Source: Pectinatus frisingensis
Lineage (GTDB): Bacteria > Bacillota > Negativicutes > Selenomonadales > Selenomonadaceae
DNA: 64,000 bases
Direction of reading: 5' to 3'
NCBI RefSeq assembly: GCF_015732285.1
Contig: NZ_WIQU01000053.1
Coordinates: 39,401 to 103,400, forward strand
Shown here: positions 16,223-25,969 of the stretch, piece after piece
How the letters are laid out: every line of letters begins with the position of its first letter
How positions within the stretch are numbered: the stretch's first letter is position 1
Notes under the pieces: model-generated
What the model saw: only the letters and a program-made list of their open reading frames with translations
Told to the model about the DNA's origin: nothing
The model's database searches: none
Made by a program: the position numbers and the translations under genes

Positions 16223-16525
16223 TTATTTTTTTGCTTTTTTTCTTTTTGGGGCAACATTCATTTTTTCTTTAAGGTTCTTACCAATTTTAAAAGTTGCAGT
16301 TTTTGATGCAGGAATCTTGATTTCGGCACCAGTCTGAGGATTGCGGCCTTTTCTTGCCGCGCGTGTCTTTGCTTCGAATGTTCCGAAACCGATGAGCTGT
16401 ACATTGTTACCGCTGACAAGTGATTCGCTAATTGCTGCGAAAACGGCAGTTACTGCTAATTCAGCATCTTTTTTGGTGGTATCCATTTTCTGAGCCACTT
16501 CAGTGATCAATTCTGTTTTGTTCAT
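16223..16525 (-). CDS. hup: HU family DNA-binding protein
   Basis: 100 aa nucleoid protein. [25 protein letters not shown] forms the dimerising helices. [25 protein letters not shown] is the canonical HU saddle and DNA-binding arm, with the intercalating Pro in NPQTG. A Lys/Arg tail (APKRKKAKK) extends it about 8-10 residues beyond the common 90 aa length. HU bends and compacts DNA without strong sequence preference. Stand-alone gene with its own promoter candidate at 16612-16640. Confidence 0.96.
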   Translation of the reverse strand: MNKTELITEVAQKMDTTKKDAELAVTAVFAAISESLVSGNNVQLIGFGTFEAKTRAARKGRNPQTGAEIKIPASKTATFKIGKNLKEKMNVAPKRKKAKK

Positions 16526-16844
16526 ATTATCCCTGTCCTTTTTAAAAAATTATGATTGATTTATAGACTATTTTATCATATATATTTGAATTTTTCCTCT
16601 AAAAATTGCAAATTTTATAAGAAAGTTTTTTAAATTTCAATAAAGCAGTCGATAAATTGAGCTAATGGACATAAAATCGAGTATAATCAAGCATTGTCGT
16701 TAAATTATTTGACCCTATAAAAACAGTCCGTAAATTTATCTGATAACAGATGTTTACTGACATGCCCAAATAATTTATGTAAATGATATTTTTTCCCAAA
16801 TGGTAATATAATAGTATATACAGATGTTAAGCAAGGAGAAATAT
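16526..16844. promoter_or_regulatory. Divergent promoter region of hup and the DNA glycosylase
   Basis: For hup, on the minus strand: TTGAAA (16640-16635), a 17 bp spacer and TAAAAT (16617-16612), about 85 bp before the start. For the glycosylase a TATAAT-like box lies in the GTAATATAATAG run near 16803-16814, with a poor -35. Nothing else recognised in this 319 bp gap. Confidence 0.55.
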
Positions 16845-17348
16845 ATGGATAAATGTTTAGGGTTTAAGCCGATAGTAAATAAAAATGCTCAAATATTGAT
16901 TTTAGGTTCCATGCCCAGTGTAGTTTCATTAAAACAGCAGCAATATTATGCTCATCCGCAGAATAGATTTTGGCGTTTAATGGCAAATTTGATCGGTTAT
17001 AATAATGCTCCAACAAACTATGATGAAAAGATAAAGATGCTGCAGGATAATCGTATTGCGCTGTGGGATGCCATCGCTTCCTGCAGACGAGAGGGAAGTC
17101 TGGATTCCGCTATAGAAAATGAAATTCCCAATGATTTCAACGGTTTTTTGCGAAAGTATCCGGCAATACGGACAGTGTGCTTCAATGGAGGGAAATCCTA
17201 TCAATGCTTTAAAAAATACAATAAACGGCTTTTGCAGGATAATAGCTATACTTTTTTGCCTATGCCTTCAACAAGTCCGGCTAATGCCCGTTTTCGCTTA
17301 GAAATGCTGGAAAAAACATGGGGGGGAATGTTTCAGCAGCCAAAATAG
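16845..17348 (+). CDS. DNA-deoxyinosine / uracil glycosylase (UDG superfamily, family 6-like)
   Basis: 167 aa. The active-site loop ILILGSMPSVVSLKQQQYYAHPQNRFW matches hypoxanthine-DNA glycosylase (UDG family 6), with the Asn in PQNRFW. The second conserved loop is LPMPSTSPANARF. Members excise deaminated bases, mainly hypoxanthine, starting base-excision repair. The start at ATG 16845 has AAGGAG at 6 nt; an upstream in-frame ATG (16824) precedes that SD. The gene ends only 8 bp from the convergent phoR end, with no terminator visible between them. Confidence 0.85.
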   Translation: MDKCLGFKPIVNKNAQILILGSMPSVVSLKQQQYYAHPQNRFWRLMANLIGYNNAPTNYDEKIKMLQDNRIALWDAIASCRREGSLDSAIENEIPNDFNGFLRKYPAIRTVCFNGGKSYQCFKKYNKRLLQDNSYTFLPMPSTSPANARFRLEMLEKTWGGMFQQPK

Positions 17349-17356
17349 GACGGCAG

Positions 17357-19138
17357 TTAATTATCAGCGTGCTGTAATGGGAATTTTATTGTAAATGTGG
17401 TTCCCTGTCTTGGTTCACTGGCAACAAATATTTTGCCGTCGAATAGTTCCACAAGAAACCGTACTAATGAAAGACCAATGCCTGAACCTCCGATATCCTG
17501 GCGTACACGAGATTTGTCACTACGGTAAAACCGATCGAAAATAAATGGAAGTTCTGATTTATCAATGCCTATACCGGTATCTTTTATGGTAAATACGGCA
17601 GTGTTTTTTTCGATTTTACAGGAAAGATAAATGTTTCCCGCAATTGGAGTATATTTTATTGCATTTTCCATCAAATTGATAAAGATCTGTGCAAATAGAT
17701 CAGGATTAGCTTTTATCAATATTGTTTTGTCAGGAAAATCTGTATTCAAATGTTGTTGTTTTTTTCCTAATAATGGAGTCATAGTTTTGCCGGCCTTAGC
17801 TAAAGCAGTCAGACTGTCGATATTAGTTGTGACAATTTGTTTTCGATAGTCATGGCTGTTTAATTTTGCCAGTTGCAGCAGATTTTTTACCAGATATTGC
17901 ATACGACAGCTTTCATCATAAATAATTTTTAGAAAATGCTGCGTTGTTTCACTGCTGTTTGAATTTTCGTCAAGCAGAGTTTCACTGAATCCTTTTATTG
18001 AAGTGAGCGGTGTTGAAAGCTCATGAGCAGCATTGGCAACAAAACTATTCTGTCGGTCGGTTATTTCCTGCAGCAATGATATATCATGGAAAACACAAAC
18101 AATATTTTGTCGGTCTTCTATGGCAAATGGGGCAAAAAAAGCAATAAATGTTTTTTCAGTAATACCTAGCCTGATTCGGAAAGTGGTTTTCTTATTTTGG
18201 TTTTCACGGGCACAATTTTTAGCGGTATCACTGATGATGGTACTGCCGATACAATTGATGCTGTAAGTATTTATGATGTCTGATGTTATGGCAAAAGTTT
18301 TTTGAGCTTGTTTATTAGCCTGAATAATGAGACCTTTTTCATTTAATAAAATCACGGCATTATCCATATTGTCGAGAATCAGGGACAAAGTATGGGCTTT
18401 TGCTTGAGAATCATTAATTTTGCGAAGCAGTCGACTGGTAAGTTTATTTATTGTGACTGCGAGGAATTCTAATTCGTCACCGGTTGTGATATGCAGCCGG
18501 GTATTTAAATCACCATTGATTATTTTTTGGGCGTCATTGGTCATTTGTTTTATTGGTTGAATAAAGCGGCGGGTTAAAAATACACCGATACTGATAGCAG
18601 CAATGGTGACAATTAAAAATATGAATAAGATATTATTTTTCATGTCATTATAAGATTTTTCCAAAGGTGCAATACTCATAGCCGTCCGGCATACCCCAAC
18701 TAATACACCCTTATTGTAGACAGGAATAGCGACATAAAGAAGATTTTTCTGCAAAGTCTGGCTGAAACGTATGGAAGAACCGAGTCCGGTATTTAGTGCG
18801 TCTTGTATTTCAGTGCGGTCTTCATGATTGTCCATTGATTCGATATCATAAGAAGAATCATATATAACAGTGCCAATGCTGTTTATCAGGGTGATGCGCA
18901 GGCCTGTGTCATCACTGACTGAATGCAGTAAAGCGACACCATCATCGTCAGGATCGGTAAAGTATTTTTGTGAAATGTCGGCAATAGTTTTGGCTTGATT
19001 TTCTAAAGAAGTAGTTCTGTCTGTGATATTTATTTGATAGAAATAATTGACAATATAGATACTGCAAATCAACAGAGGTAAAATTACTAATACCAGTGAA
19101 TAAAGTGTAAGCCGCCGGCTGATACTTGATTTTAGCAT
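17357..19138 (-). CDS. phoR: Phosphate-sensing sensor histidine kinase PhoR
   Basis: 593 aa membrane kinase. TM1 about 10-33, an extracytoplasmic sensor about 34-165, TM2 about 170-192, HAMP about 193-245, a PAS-like region about 250-355, HisKA with the phospho-acceptor His in ANAAHELSTPLTSIKGF, then HATPase_c with NLMENAIKYTP, DTGIGIDKSELPFIFDRF and GGSGIGLSLVR boxes. It phosphorylates the regulator encoded at 24093 when phosphate is scarce. Unusually it is not next to phoB: ppx, ppk, pstB and phoU lie in between, and repeat copy B plus a tandem repeat separate it from phoU, so it may have its own promoter. The assignment rests on domain order and the surrounding pho genes. Confidence 0.86.
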   Translation of the reverse strand: MLKSSISRRLTLYSLVLVILPLLICSIYIVNYFYQINITDRTTSLENQAKTIADISQKYFTDPDDDGVALLHSVSDDTGLRITLINSIGTVIYDSSYDIESMDNHEDRTEIQDALNTGLGSSIRFSQTLQKNLLYVAIPVYNKGVLVGVCRTAMSIAPLEKSYNDMKNNILFIFLIVTIAAISIGVFLTRRFIQPIKQMTNDAQKIINGDLNTRLHITTGDELEFLAVTINKLTSRLLRKINDSQAKAHTLSLILDNMDNAVILLNEKGLIIQANKQAQKTFAITSDIINTYSINCIGSTIISDTAKNCARENQNKKTTFRIRLGITEKTFIAFFAPFAIEDRQNIVCVFHDISLLQEITDRQNSFVANAAHELSTPLTSIKGFSETLLDENSNSSETTQHFLKIIYDESCRMQYLVKNLLQLAKLNSHDYRKQIVTTNIDSLTALAKAGKTMTPLLGKKQQHLNTDFPDKTILIKANPDLFAQIFINLMENAIKYTPIAGNIYLSCKIEKNTAVFTIKDTGIGIDKSELPFIFDRFYRSDKSRVRQDIGGSGIGLSLVRFLVELFDGKIFVASEPRQGTTFTIKFPLQHADN

Positions 19139-19270
19139 AATGAGAATCCTCTCTAAGAATATTTATTATAATATAACGCAAATCTTGTCGTTATAAAAGT
19201 GATAGATTTTGTAAAGAGAGATTTGTATGGATAAATTGTAAATTTTTAAAAATACTTTTTGTCTCAATAA

Positions 19271-19310
19271 AGCAGCGATACGGACTGAAAAGCAGCGATA
19301 TGGACTGAAT
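19271..19310. repeat. Two tandem 20 bp units upstream of phoR
   Basis: AGCAGCGATACGGACTGAAA (19271-19290) is followed at once by a unit differing only at position 11 (C/T) and the last base (19291-19310). It lies between repeat copy B and the phoR start; role unknown. Confidence 0.85.
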
Positions 19311-19343
19311 GGTTGGAACAATACAGATAGATAATATTTTCAT

Positions 19344-19484
19344 AAAAAAAAAGCTGCCACATGCAGGTGTTTTCATTCATAAGCATACACTATCCCGTTG
19401 ACTTTATCCCCTTTGGCAGGGGATAACCGTATAACGGCGGCAGCAGTATCTGATGAGGTTAATACCCTTCATGCGACAGCTCCT
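19344..19484. repeat. Intergenic repeat element, copy B (about 141 bp)
   Basis: Left end AAAAAAAGCTGCCACATG, right end complementary to GAGCTGTCGCATGAAG. TTTTCATTCATAAGCAT and GGCAGCAGT, TGATGAGGTTAAT blocks are shared with copies A or C. Its centre holds a perfect hairpin TTATCCCC (19404-19411) / GGGGATAA (19419-19426) that the others lack. It begins 17 bp after the phoU stop codon and occupies most of the 363 bp gap between phoU and phoR. Confidence 0.8.
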
Positions 19485-19501
19485 TGCACTGAAGATAACG
19501 G

Positions 19502-20161
19502 TTATTTGATTTTTTTTGTTTTGCGGATGCGTTCGGCCGTTTCGAGATAAATGACCCATTCAGCAATATTTGTAGCATGATCACCAATTCTTTCCAAATA
19601 ACGTGAGATGAATACCAGTTCCGGTAGTGATTCAACACTGGTATAATTTGATATTTCAGTCAGAGTTTTGGCAAAAAGTGAATCAGCATTATCATCCTCA
19701 TGACAAACCTGTTCGGCCAGACTAACATCACCATCTTTATAAGCTTGGATCGACATGTTGATCATCGTGACGGCACAATCAGATAATTCTTTTATGTAAG
19801 ATTTATTGAAATTAAAAGGCTTTTTTAAATTACTGGTGATTCTGGCTATGTCAAAAGCATGATCACCAATACGTTCCAAGTCAGTGGATATTTTAAAGGA
19901 GGTGGCTATTATTCGTAAATCGTGAGCTATAGGCTGCTGTTTAGCAATCAGCAGTATGCAGGAATCTTCAATATCAATAAGTAATTTGTCGATTATGTCA
20001 TCGTTGTTCATTACCTGGGCAGCAAGATCCTTGTCAAAATTCAATAACGCCTTAATTGAATCCCGAGCCGCTGCTGAGGCTGTCGTTCCCATATCGACTA
20101 TTTTTTTTTGTATTTTTAGTAAATCTTCGGTATAGGCTTTGCGTGTCATTTGTTGATCCAT
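19502..20161 (-). CDS. phoU: Phosphate signalling protein PhoU
   Basis: 219 aa, all-helical with the duplicated three-helix PhoU bundles; conserved metal-site pattern seen as DLERIGDHAFDIARI (about 95-109) and YLERIGDHATNIAEW (about 189-203). PhoU links the Pst transporter to PhoR, keeping the kinase in its inhibiting state when phosphate is plentiful. It follows pstB by 16 bp and is the last gene before the repeat. ATG 20161 follows AAGGGAATG. Confidence 0.95.
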   Translation of the reverse strand: MDQQMTRKAYTEDLLKIQKKIVDMGTTASAAARDSIKALLNFDKDLAAQVMNNDDIIDKLLIDIEDSCILLIAKQQPIAHDLRIIATSFKISTDLERIGDHAFDIARITSNLKKPFNFNKSYIKELSDCAVTMINMSIQAYKDGDVSLAEQVCHEDDNADSLFAKTLTEISNYTSVESLPELVFISRYLERIGDHATNIAEWVIYLETAERIRKTKKIK

Positions 20162-20177
20162 AGTTTACATTCCCTTC

Positions 20178-20933
20178 TTAGCCGAAACGACCGGATATAT
20201 AGTCTTCAGTTTGCTTGTCCGACGGATTGGTAAAGATTACATCGGTGACATCATGCTCGATTAATTTACCGTTGAGAAAAAATGCCGTATAGTCAGATAC
20301 ACGTGCTGCCTGCTGCATATTGTGTGTGACCATTACAATAGTGTATTTCTTTTTTAATTCAGTAACTAGTTCTTCTATTTTCATTGTGGAAATAGGATCA
20401 AGTGCAGAGCAGGGTTCATCCATCAAAATGACTTCCGGTTCGACTGCAAGAACGCGGGCTATGCAAAGTCGTTGCTGCTGGCCGCCGGACATTCCCATAG
20501 CAGAATCATTAAGCCGGTCCTTTACTTCATCCCAAAGAGCGGCATTATGCAGACTGCGCTCAACAATTTCATTTAATTTGGCCTTACTGTTCAGTCCGTG
20601 GATGCGTGGCCCGTAAGCAATGTTTTCATAAATGGACATAGGAAAAGGATTAGGACGCTGGAATACCATCCCGACGCGCTTACGCAGATAAACAACGTCG
20701 TTATCAGGTGCATAGATGTCATTGCCATCCAGATATACGTCACCGTCAATATGGACACTGTCAATTAAATCATTCATGCGATTGAGAGTTTTTAAAAAAG
20801 TCGACTTACCGCAGCCTGACGGACCGATAAGTGCAACGACCATATTAGACGGTACATCAAGTGAAATATTATATAAAGCCTGCTTACTGCCATAATATAG
20901 ATTTAGATTTTTGGCCTGCATTTTATACTGCAT
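20178..20933 (-). CDS. pstB: Phosphate ABC transporter ATP-binding protein PstB
   Basis: 251 aa from ATG 20933, which has AGGAGG 7 nt upstream; a longer frame to 20990 has no such site. Walker [23 protein letters not shown]-loop [20 protein letters not shown], signature [13 protein letters not shown], Walker [12 protein letters not shown]. The NRMND and FQRPNPFP words are specific to PstB. It powers phosphate import through PstC/PstA. Odd placement: it is on the opposite strand and about 4 kb from pstSCA, inside the regulator/polyphosphate operon. Confidence 0.96.
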   Translation of the reverse strand: MQYKMQAKNLNLYYGSKQALYNISLDVPSNMVVALIGPSGCGKSTFLKTLNRMNDLIDSVHIDGDVYLDGNDIYAPDNDVVYLRKRVGMVFQRPNPFPMSIYENIAYGPRIHGLNSKAKLNEIVERSLHNAALWDEVKDRLNDSAMGMSGGQQQRLCIARVLAVEPEVILMDEPCSALDPISTMKIEELVTELKKKYTIVMVTHNMQQAARVSDYTAFFLNGKLIEHDVTDVIFTNPSDKQTEDYISGRFG

Positions 20934-21003
20934 TGTAGTACCTCCTGGACATGTCTTCCTCGTAAATATAGCATATAATAACGATATCATTGTTAGCTGA
21001 ATG

Positions 21004-23082
21004 TTAATTTTTTGTAAAACTATCTGACTGCTGAAGTGTATTGTTTTGTTGCAGGAAAAAAGCCTGACTGTCGAATGGGGCGGTTTTACTGATAATTTTC
21101 TGATAATTGCCGTCGGTATCCAATGATCGCCCCTTAACTGTGTCCTGCCACATTATCAATAAATTTTTATAAATGCTTTCTTTCAGTGACTTGTCATATA
21201 TGGGGCAGGCTAATTCTACCCGATGTTCAGTATTTCTGGTCATCCAATCGGCAGAAGAAATATAAATTTTAATGTCTGCATCGCTGCCGAAACAAAAAAC
21301 GCGGGAATGTTCTAAGAACCGCCCGACAATGCTCCTTACCTTGATATTTTCTGTTTTGCCGGCTATACCAGGCTTTAAACAGCAAATGCCGCGAATGATC
21401 ATTTTTATTTCTACACCGGTTTGTGATGCCGCTGCCAGTGCATCGATGAGTTCACGGTCAGTCAGGGAATTTATCTTTAGCAGAATATGTGCGGACTTAC
21501 CTTGTGCAGCCTGCAGCTGTTCATGCTTGATTAGAGCTAAAAGACCGCTTTTAAGACCGTTCGGGGCTGCTAGAAAGTGTTTGTAGCTGCCATATAAATT
21601 ATCGGTGCCCATATTTTGAAAAAATTGTACAGCATCCAGACCGATACCTTCCGAAGCAGTGAAAAAAGCAAGATCTGTATACGCTTTAGCCGTTTGCTCA
21701 TTATAATTGCCGGTGCCTATTTGAGTGATGTATTCAATTTTATCGCTTTGACGACGCATTATAAGGCATATTTTCCCATGTACCTTAAAACCTTCCATGC
21801 CGTAAATTACTTTACAGCCGGCATCTTGCAGCAGTTCAGCCCAATTTATATTGTTAGCCTCATCAAAACGGGCCCGCAGTTCCATTAGTACGGTGACGTC
21901 TTTGCCGAGTTCAGCAGCGATGCTTAACAGTCGGATTAATTTTGTTTTTTGACCGCCGATGCGGTAAATAGTAATTTTTATAGCAAAAACAGTTTCATCA
22001 TAAACAGCTTCTTTTAATAATTGTAAAAATAAATCAAAACTTTGATAAGGATAGTTTAAAAGTAAATCATGTTCACTTATATAATCAATCATGCGGCACT
22101 TTTCTGGAACGGCGCATTTTTCAGATGGATTGAATGCCGGATAAGTTGAACCTGATGACGCTGACAGTTTATGTTGCAGTAATGTCAAATAAGTAATATT
22201 TATCGGTGCCCGGCAATGAAAGATTTGTGCCTTTTTTATTTTTAAATGTTTTGCCAGAAAATCTACCATAAAGGGAGTAGTATTTCCGTTTAATTCTAAT
22301 CGTACAGCGGCAAGCCTAGCCCGCCTTCTCAGGCTTTTACGAGCATGCTGGAGATAATCTTCTCCCAATTCAAAGTCCTCGTCATCGAGACTTATATCGG
22401 CGTTTCTTGTGACACTGATGACTGCGGTGTTTTCTATGGTGTACATATCAAAAATTTTTTTGGCAAAATATTGAATGACATCTTCCATTAGAATATATTT
22501 TATTTTTTTGCCCGGCAGATACAATAATTTTGGTAAGTTTTTTGGTACTGGAATAATTCCAAGTATGTAAGATTTTTTTTCTCTTAAAATGGCTGTGACA
22601 TACAGTGCTTTGTTGATTAAATGGGGAAAAGGATGGCGAATGTTTATCACCAATGGGGAAAGTAATGGCATTACCTGCATACTGAAATATTTTTCAATAA
22701 AAATTTGTTCCAGTTTACCGAGTCTGGCAGCGGTTTTATGCTGTATACCGGCAGTCTTGCAAATTCGTTCCAGTTTGATAAACAAGGCATCGCGTTTTTT
22801 ATATAATAAGCGTGTTGCTGAGAATATTTTGTCAAGTTGCTGTGCGGGAGTTAAGAAACTTTTATTGTCAAATTTAACTTTGTCTTCCAGAGATAAATCA
22901 TACAGGCTGCCAACGCGTATCATGTAAAATTCATCTAAATTGCTGTTGAATATTGATAAAAAATTCAGCCGTTCGCAAAGCGGTACTGTTTCATCAGAGG
23001 CTTCTTCCAATACCCGTTCATTGAATTTTAACCATGATAGTTCACGATTTTGTGTATATGTCGGATAAAATTTTTTTACCAT
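21004..23082 (-). CDS. ppk: Polyphosphate kinase 1
   Basis: 692 aa, full length for PPK1, which reversibly makes polyphosphate from ATP. N-terminal domain [20 protein letters not shown]...[25 protein letters not shown] is diagnostic. The two catalytic histidines of the phospholipase D-like halves are visible in [10 protein letters not shown] and [10 protein letters not shown], followed by [15 protein letters not shown] 23082 has GAGGTG ahead and lies 3 bp behind ppx. The operon couples polyphosphate synthesis and breakdown to the Pho response. Confidence 0.96.
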   Translation of the reverse strand: MVKKFYPTYTQNRELSWLKFNERVLEEASDETVPLCERLNFLSIFNSNLDEFYMIRVGSLYDLSLEDKVKFDNKSFLTPAQQLDKIFSATRLLYKKRDALFIKLERICKTAGIQHKTAARLGKLEQIFIEKYFSMQVMPLLSPLVINIRHPFPHLINKALYVTAILREKKSYILGIIPVPKNLPKLLYLPGKKIKYILMEDVIQYFAKKIFDMYTIENTAVISVTRNADISLDDEDFELGEDYLQHARKSLRRRARLAAVRLELNGNTTPFMVDFLAKHLKIKKAQIFHCRAPINITYLTLLQHKLSASSGSTYPAFNPSEKCAVPEKCRMIDYISEHDLLLNYPYQSFDLFLQLLKEAVYDETVFAIKITIYRIGGQKTKLIRLLSIAAELGKDVTVLMELRARFDEANNINWAELLQDAGCKVIYGMEGFKVHGKICLIMRRQSDKIEYITQIGTGNYNEQTAKAYTDLAFFTASEGIGLDAVQFFQNMGTDNLYGSYKHFLAAPNGLKSGLLALIKHEQLQAAQGKSAHILLKINSLTDRELIDALAAASQTGVEIKMIIRGICCLKPGIAGKTENIKVRSIVGRFLEHSRVFCFGSDADIKIYISSADWMTRNTEHRVELACPIYDKSLKESIYKNLLIMWQDTVKGRSLDTDGNYQKIISKTAPFDSQAFFLQQNNTLQQSDSFTKN

Positions 23083-23085
23083 ATA

Positions 23086-24021
23086 TCACACCTCGATGTC
23101 ATCAAATTCTTTTAGAACTATTTTTGACAGATAACCTTCCCGTACACCTGCCTGGCTTACAAATATATTTTGCGCTGTGAAATGTTCGACCAGAGCTTCC
23201 AATATAATTGTACCGGGCAGAATAGTACGTATTCGTTCAGGAACTATATCCAATAGAGTATCAAGTGAACTGCGGTCAATATGATTTTTGTTCTTCTTGC
23301 TTAAAAACGGTTTGATGATGTTGTTGATATATTTAGCTTGCATCGTGTTATTTTGCGGACTGAGACTAAATATCTGGTTATATAGTTTTTTAGCTGCACG
23401 GATAGTCCCACCGACTCCACAGATATTTTGGTATTCGGCAGCAAAGTTAATTTGTTTTTCTGCTTCCAGTAAAGATAAGATTTTGCTGCTGATTTTTTTC
23501 CGTTCGTCTTTATTGGGGAAAAAATGATTGGTATATTTATTATAAGCACTAAGCGACCCCAATGGCAGACTGACGGCCTGTTTTATTTTCATATTTTCAT
23601 AAGCGACCAGTTCAGTGCTGGCACCGCCAATATCGATCATCAGACCGCTTTTTAGTGCTGCCGTGCCGGCTATACCGATAAAATCAAGAGTGGCTTCTGT
23701 TCTGCCGCTGATTACATCTATTTTAAGACCGGTGCGGTATTCTATTTCCTGTACGGCTTGATTACTATTAGCTACATTTCGCAAAGCAGCGGTTGCAAAT
23801 GCATATACATTGTTTATATTTAGTTCATTGACAATCTTTTTAAAAGTCGTCAAAGCATGACAAGCCTTGTCAATACCGGCTCCACTCATCATATTGTCAT
23901 GAACGTAAGAGGCCAGCGCAGCCATTTCTTTTTTATTTAGTAAGACGGTATACGAGTTGTTTTCTGCCTTGTAAATGACCAGGCGTATTGTGTTGGAGCC
24001 AATGTCTATTATTGCATACAT
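23086..24021 (-). CDS. ppx: Exopolyphosphatase / GppA-type phosphatase
   Basis: 311 aa, the short Ppx form (about 300 aa) lacking the C-terminal HD domain. ASKHA-fold ATP-site motifs: IIDIGSNTIRLVIY at the N-terminus, VISGRTEATLDFIG and GLMIDIGGASTELV. It releases terminal phosphate from polyphosphate or converts pppGpp to ppGpp; which cannot be told here. Next to ppk the polyphosphate role is favoured. ATG 24021 is preferred over the GTG at 24030, which lies within the GAGGTG ribosome site. Confidence 0.93.
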   Translation of the reverse strand: MYAIIDIGSNTIRLVIYKAENNSYTVLLNKKEMAALASYVHDNMMSGAGIDKACHALTTFKKIVNELNINNVYAFATAALRNVANSNQAVQEIEYRTGLKIDVISGRTEATLDFIGIAGTAALKSGLMIDIGGASTELVAYENMKIKQAVSLPLGSLSAYNKYTNHFFPNKDERKKISSKILSLLEAEKQINFAAEYQNICGVGGTIRAAKKLYNQIFSLSPQNNTMQAKYINNIIKPFLSKKNKNHIDRSSLDTLLDIVPERIRTILPGTIILEALVEHFTAQNIFVSQAGVREGYLSKIVLKEFDDIEV

Positions 24022-24092
24022 AAAAATCACCTCGTTAAAATTAGTGCAGTAAATAAACGATAACAGATGTTATATAAGGATATTCGGGAGTG

Positions 24093-24794
24093 TTATTTTT
24101 TATAATTTTGTCTGGTAAATCGATAACCGACTCCACGTACGGTTTTTATGCCGTCGCATATATCAGGTGCTGATTGCAGTTTGGCACGCAGGTGACGGAC
24201 ATGGACATCAACAGTTCGCGTGTCACCGTAGTATTCATAACCCCATACTTTTTCTAACAGTTCATCACGCGAAAAAGCTTTTCCTTCATTGGTTATAAAT
24301 AATTTTAATAGATCGTATTCCTTGGGTGTCAGCATCAGCTGTTCATCATCAAGATAAGCGGCATAGCCATTAAAATCAATTTTTAAATGCCCCAGGATCA
24401 ATTCACCATCGGAAGATTGTTGATGAGTGTTACTGCGTCGCAGTACAGCTTTGATTCGGGCTATAAGCTCACGCATACTGAAAGGTTTGGTCGTGTAGTC
24501 ATCAGCGCCCAGTTCAAGGCCAAGTACCTTGTCTATTTCTTCGTCTTTAGCTGTTATCATTATAATTGGGATTTTAGAGGTGTTTTTATTCTGTTTCAGG
24601 CGGCGGCACACTTCAAAACCATCGATTTGCGGCAGCATGATATCCAGCAGAATAAGTGCAATGTCGTTTTGCTGGGCCAGCTCAATGGCACTAAATCCGT
24701 CTGCAGCGGTCAACACTGTATAACCATTCTTTTTTAGATTAAAAGACAGTAATTCACGAATCGGAGCTTCGTCATCGACAACTAAAATTTTCAT
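24093..24794 (-). CDS. phoB: Response regulator PhoB/PhoP (OmpR family)
   Basis: 233 aa. Receiver domain with acidic pocket (VVDDEAPIRELL), phospho-acceptor Asp in LILLDIMLPQIDG (about 51), and the Lys in DDYTTKPFSMRELIAR. C-terminal OmpR-type winged helix: LTPKEYDLLKLF ... RDELLEKVWGYEYYGDTRTVDVHVRHLRAKL. Phosphorylated by PhoR, it binds direct TTAACA-type repeats; two perfect and one near-perfect copy lie 98-125 bp upstream of its start. Divergent from pstS. Confidence 0.93.
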   Translation of the reverse strand: MKILVVDDEAPIRELLSFNLKKNGYTVLTAADGFSAIELAQQNDIALILLDIMLPQIDGFEVCRRLKQNKNTSKIPIIMITAKDEEIDKVLGLELGADDYTTKPFSMRELIARIKAVLRRSNTHQQSSDGELILGHLKIDFNGYAAYLDDEQLMLTPKEYDLLKLFITNEGKAFSRDELLEKVWGYEYYGDTRTVDVHVRHLRAKLQSAPDICDGIKTVRGVGYRFTRQNYKK

Positions 24795-24891
24795 ATAAAC
24801 TCTCCATACTAAATTAATTAAAATGAATTCAAAGTATAACTTTCGCTAAATTTCCTGAATATCCTATTGATAAATGCAAATATCGCGATAG

Positions 24892-24919
24892 TTAACATAA
24901 TATTAACAAATGCATAACA
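24892..24919 (+). promoter_or_regulatory. Pho box: three hexamers at 11 bp period before pstS
   Basis: TTAACA (24892-24897), TTAACA (24903-24908) and ATAACA (24914-24919), each 11 bp apart, match the PhoP/PhoB direct-repeat pattern described in Bacillus (TT[A/C/T]ACA spaced by about 5 bp). Possible -10 elements follow (TATACG at 24933 or TAAAAT at 24940). It lies in the pstS/phoB divergent region and could serve both directions. Confidence 0.75.
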
Positions 24920-25067
24920 AGCAGTATTGAAATATACGTTAAAATGAATTTGAAACATAAAGGATATAGTTCTGCAAAATGAGTAACAGGGAATAAATCA
25001 GGTTAGATGCCGATAAGAATTATCTGGTCGGTTTTAAATTTAATTAAATTTATTTGGAGGGTTTAGG

Positions 25068-25940
25068 ATGCTATTTAGCGGAAAGAAAAAATTATTAGCT
25101 TTATTGGGAACAATGGTATTAGGAACAATGTTGCTTGCAGGCTGTGGGGCTGATAAAGCGGCGTCGGGCAGCGGAGATAAAGCAGCGTCGGCACTGGAAG
25201 GAAAAGTAACGGCTTCCGGGTCAACTGCCTTGCTGCCGATGCTTAAACCGGCACAGGAAGCATTTGAAAAGGCTCATGATAAGGTTACTGTAAATATTGC
25301 TGGCGGCGGTTCTTTCACTGGAATGAATCAGGTAGCCGAAGGTGCGGTTGATATCGGTGATTCAGATGTTGATTTACCGGATCAGTACAAGGATAAAGGC
25401 TTGGTTGATCATAAAGTCGCTGTGGCACCGTTTGTTTTGATAACCAACACTGAAAATAAAGTAGCTAATCTTACAATACAGCAGGCATCTGATATTTTTA
25501 CCGGTAAGATAACCAATTGGAAAGATGTCGGCGGTGACGATCAACCAATCACAATTATCCACCGCGCTAAGTCATCCGGTTCCCGTGCAATTATTACGGC
25601 CACTATATTGAAAGGACAAGAATTTACTGATAATGCCTCTATTCAGGATTCTAACGGAGCTGTGTTAAAAGGTGTGGCAACTACGCCAGGAGCAATAGGA
25701 TATGTAGATGCCGCTTATGCTGATAAAAGTGTAAAAACTTTCTCACTTGATGGTGTGGCATATTCAGCTCAGGCGGTTATTGATGGTAAATATCCTATCT
25801 TCGGTTATGAACATATGTACACAAAAGGTGAACCTAAAGATGCTGTAAAAGCTTTTATTGATTATGTAATGGGCGATGAATTCCAAAATTCACAGGTAGA
25901 AAAATTAGGATTTATCCCGATAAGCAAAATGAAAAAATAA
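25068..25940 (+). CDS. pstS: Phosphate-binding lipoprotein PstS
   Basis: 290 aa. Lipoprotein signal with lipobox LAGC (Cys26) and an Ala/Gly/Ser tether. Mature domain: VTASGSTALLPMLKPAQEAFEKAHDKVTVNIAGGGSFTGMNQVAEGAVDIGDSD, with the phosphate-contacting Ser/Thr and Asp residues of PstS, then RAKSSGSRAIITATIL and TPGAIGYVDAAYAD. It binds phosphate outside the membrane. GGAGG sits 7 nt before the ATG; the Pho box upstream explains phosphate control. Confidence 0.96.
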   Translation: MLFSGKKKLLALLGTMVLGTMLLAGCGADKAASGSGDKAASALEGKVTASGSTALLPMLKPAQEAFEKAHDKVTVNIAGGGSFTGMNQVAEGAVDIGDSDVDLPDQYKDKGLVDHKVAVAPFVLITNTENKVANLTIQQASDIFTGKITNWKDVGGDDQPITIIHRAKSSGSRAIITATILKGQEFTDNASIQDSNGAVLKGVATTPGAIGYVDAAYADKSVKTFSLDGVAYSAQAVIDGKYPIFGYEHMYTKGEPKDAVKAFIDYVMGDEFQNSQVEKLGFIPISKMKK

Positions 25941-25969
25941 TTATAGAAAATCATTGCAAAGGTAAAAAC

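Noticed and set aside
16155..16337. Plus-strand frame of 60 codons over repeat C and the end of hup
   Set aside because: It is an incidental frame crossing the repeat terminus and antisense to hup; no support as a protein.
19191..19376. Minus-strand frame of 61 codons across the repeat B edge and the tandem repeat
   Set aside because: No ribosome site or family resemblance; composed of repeat sequence.
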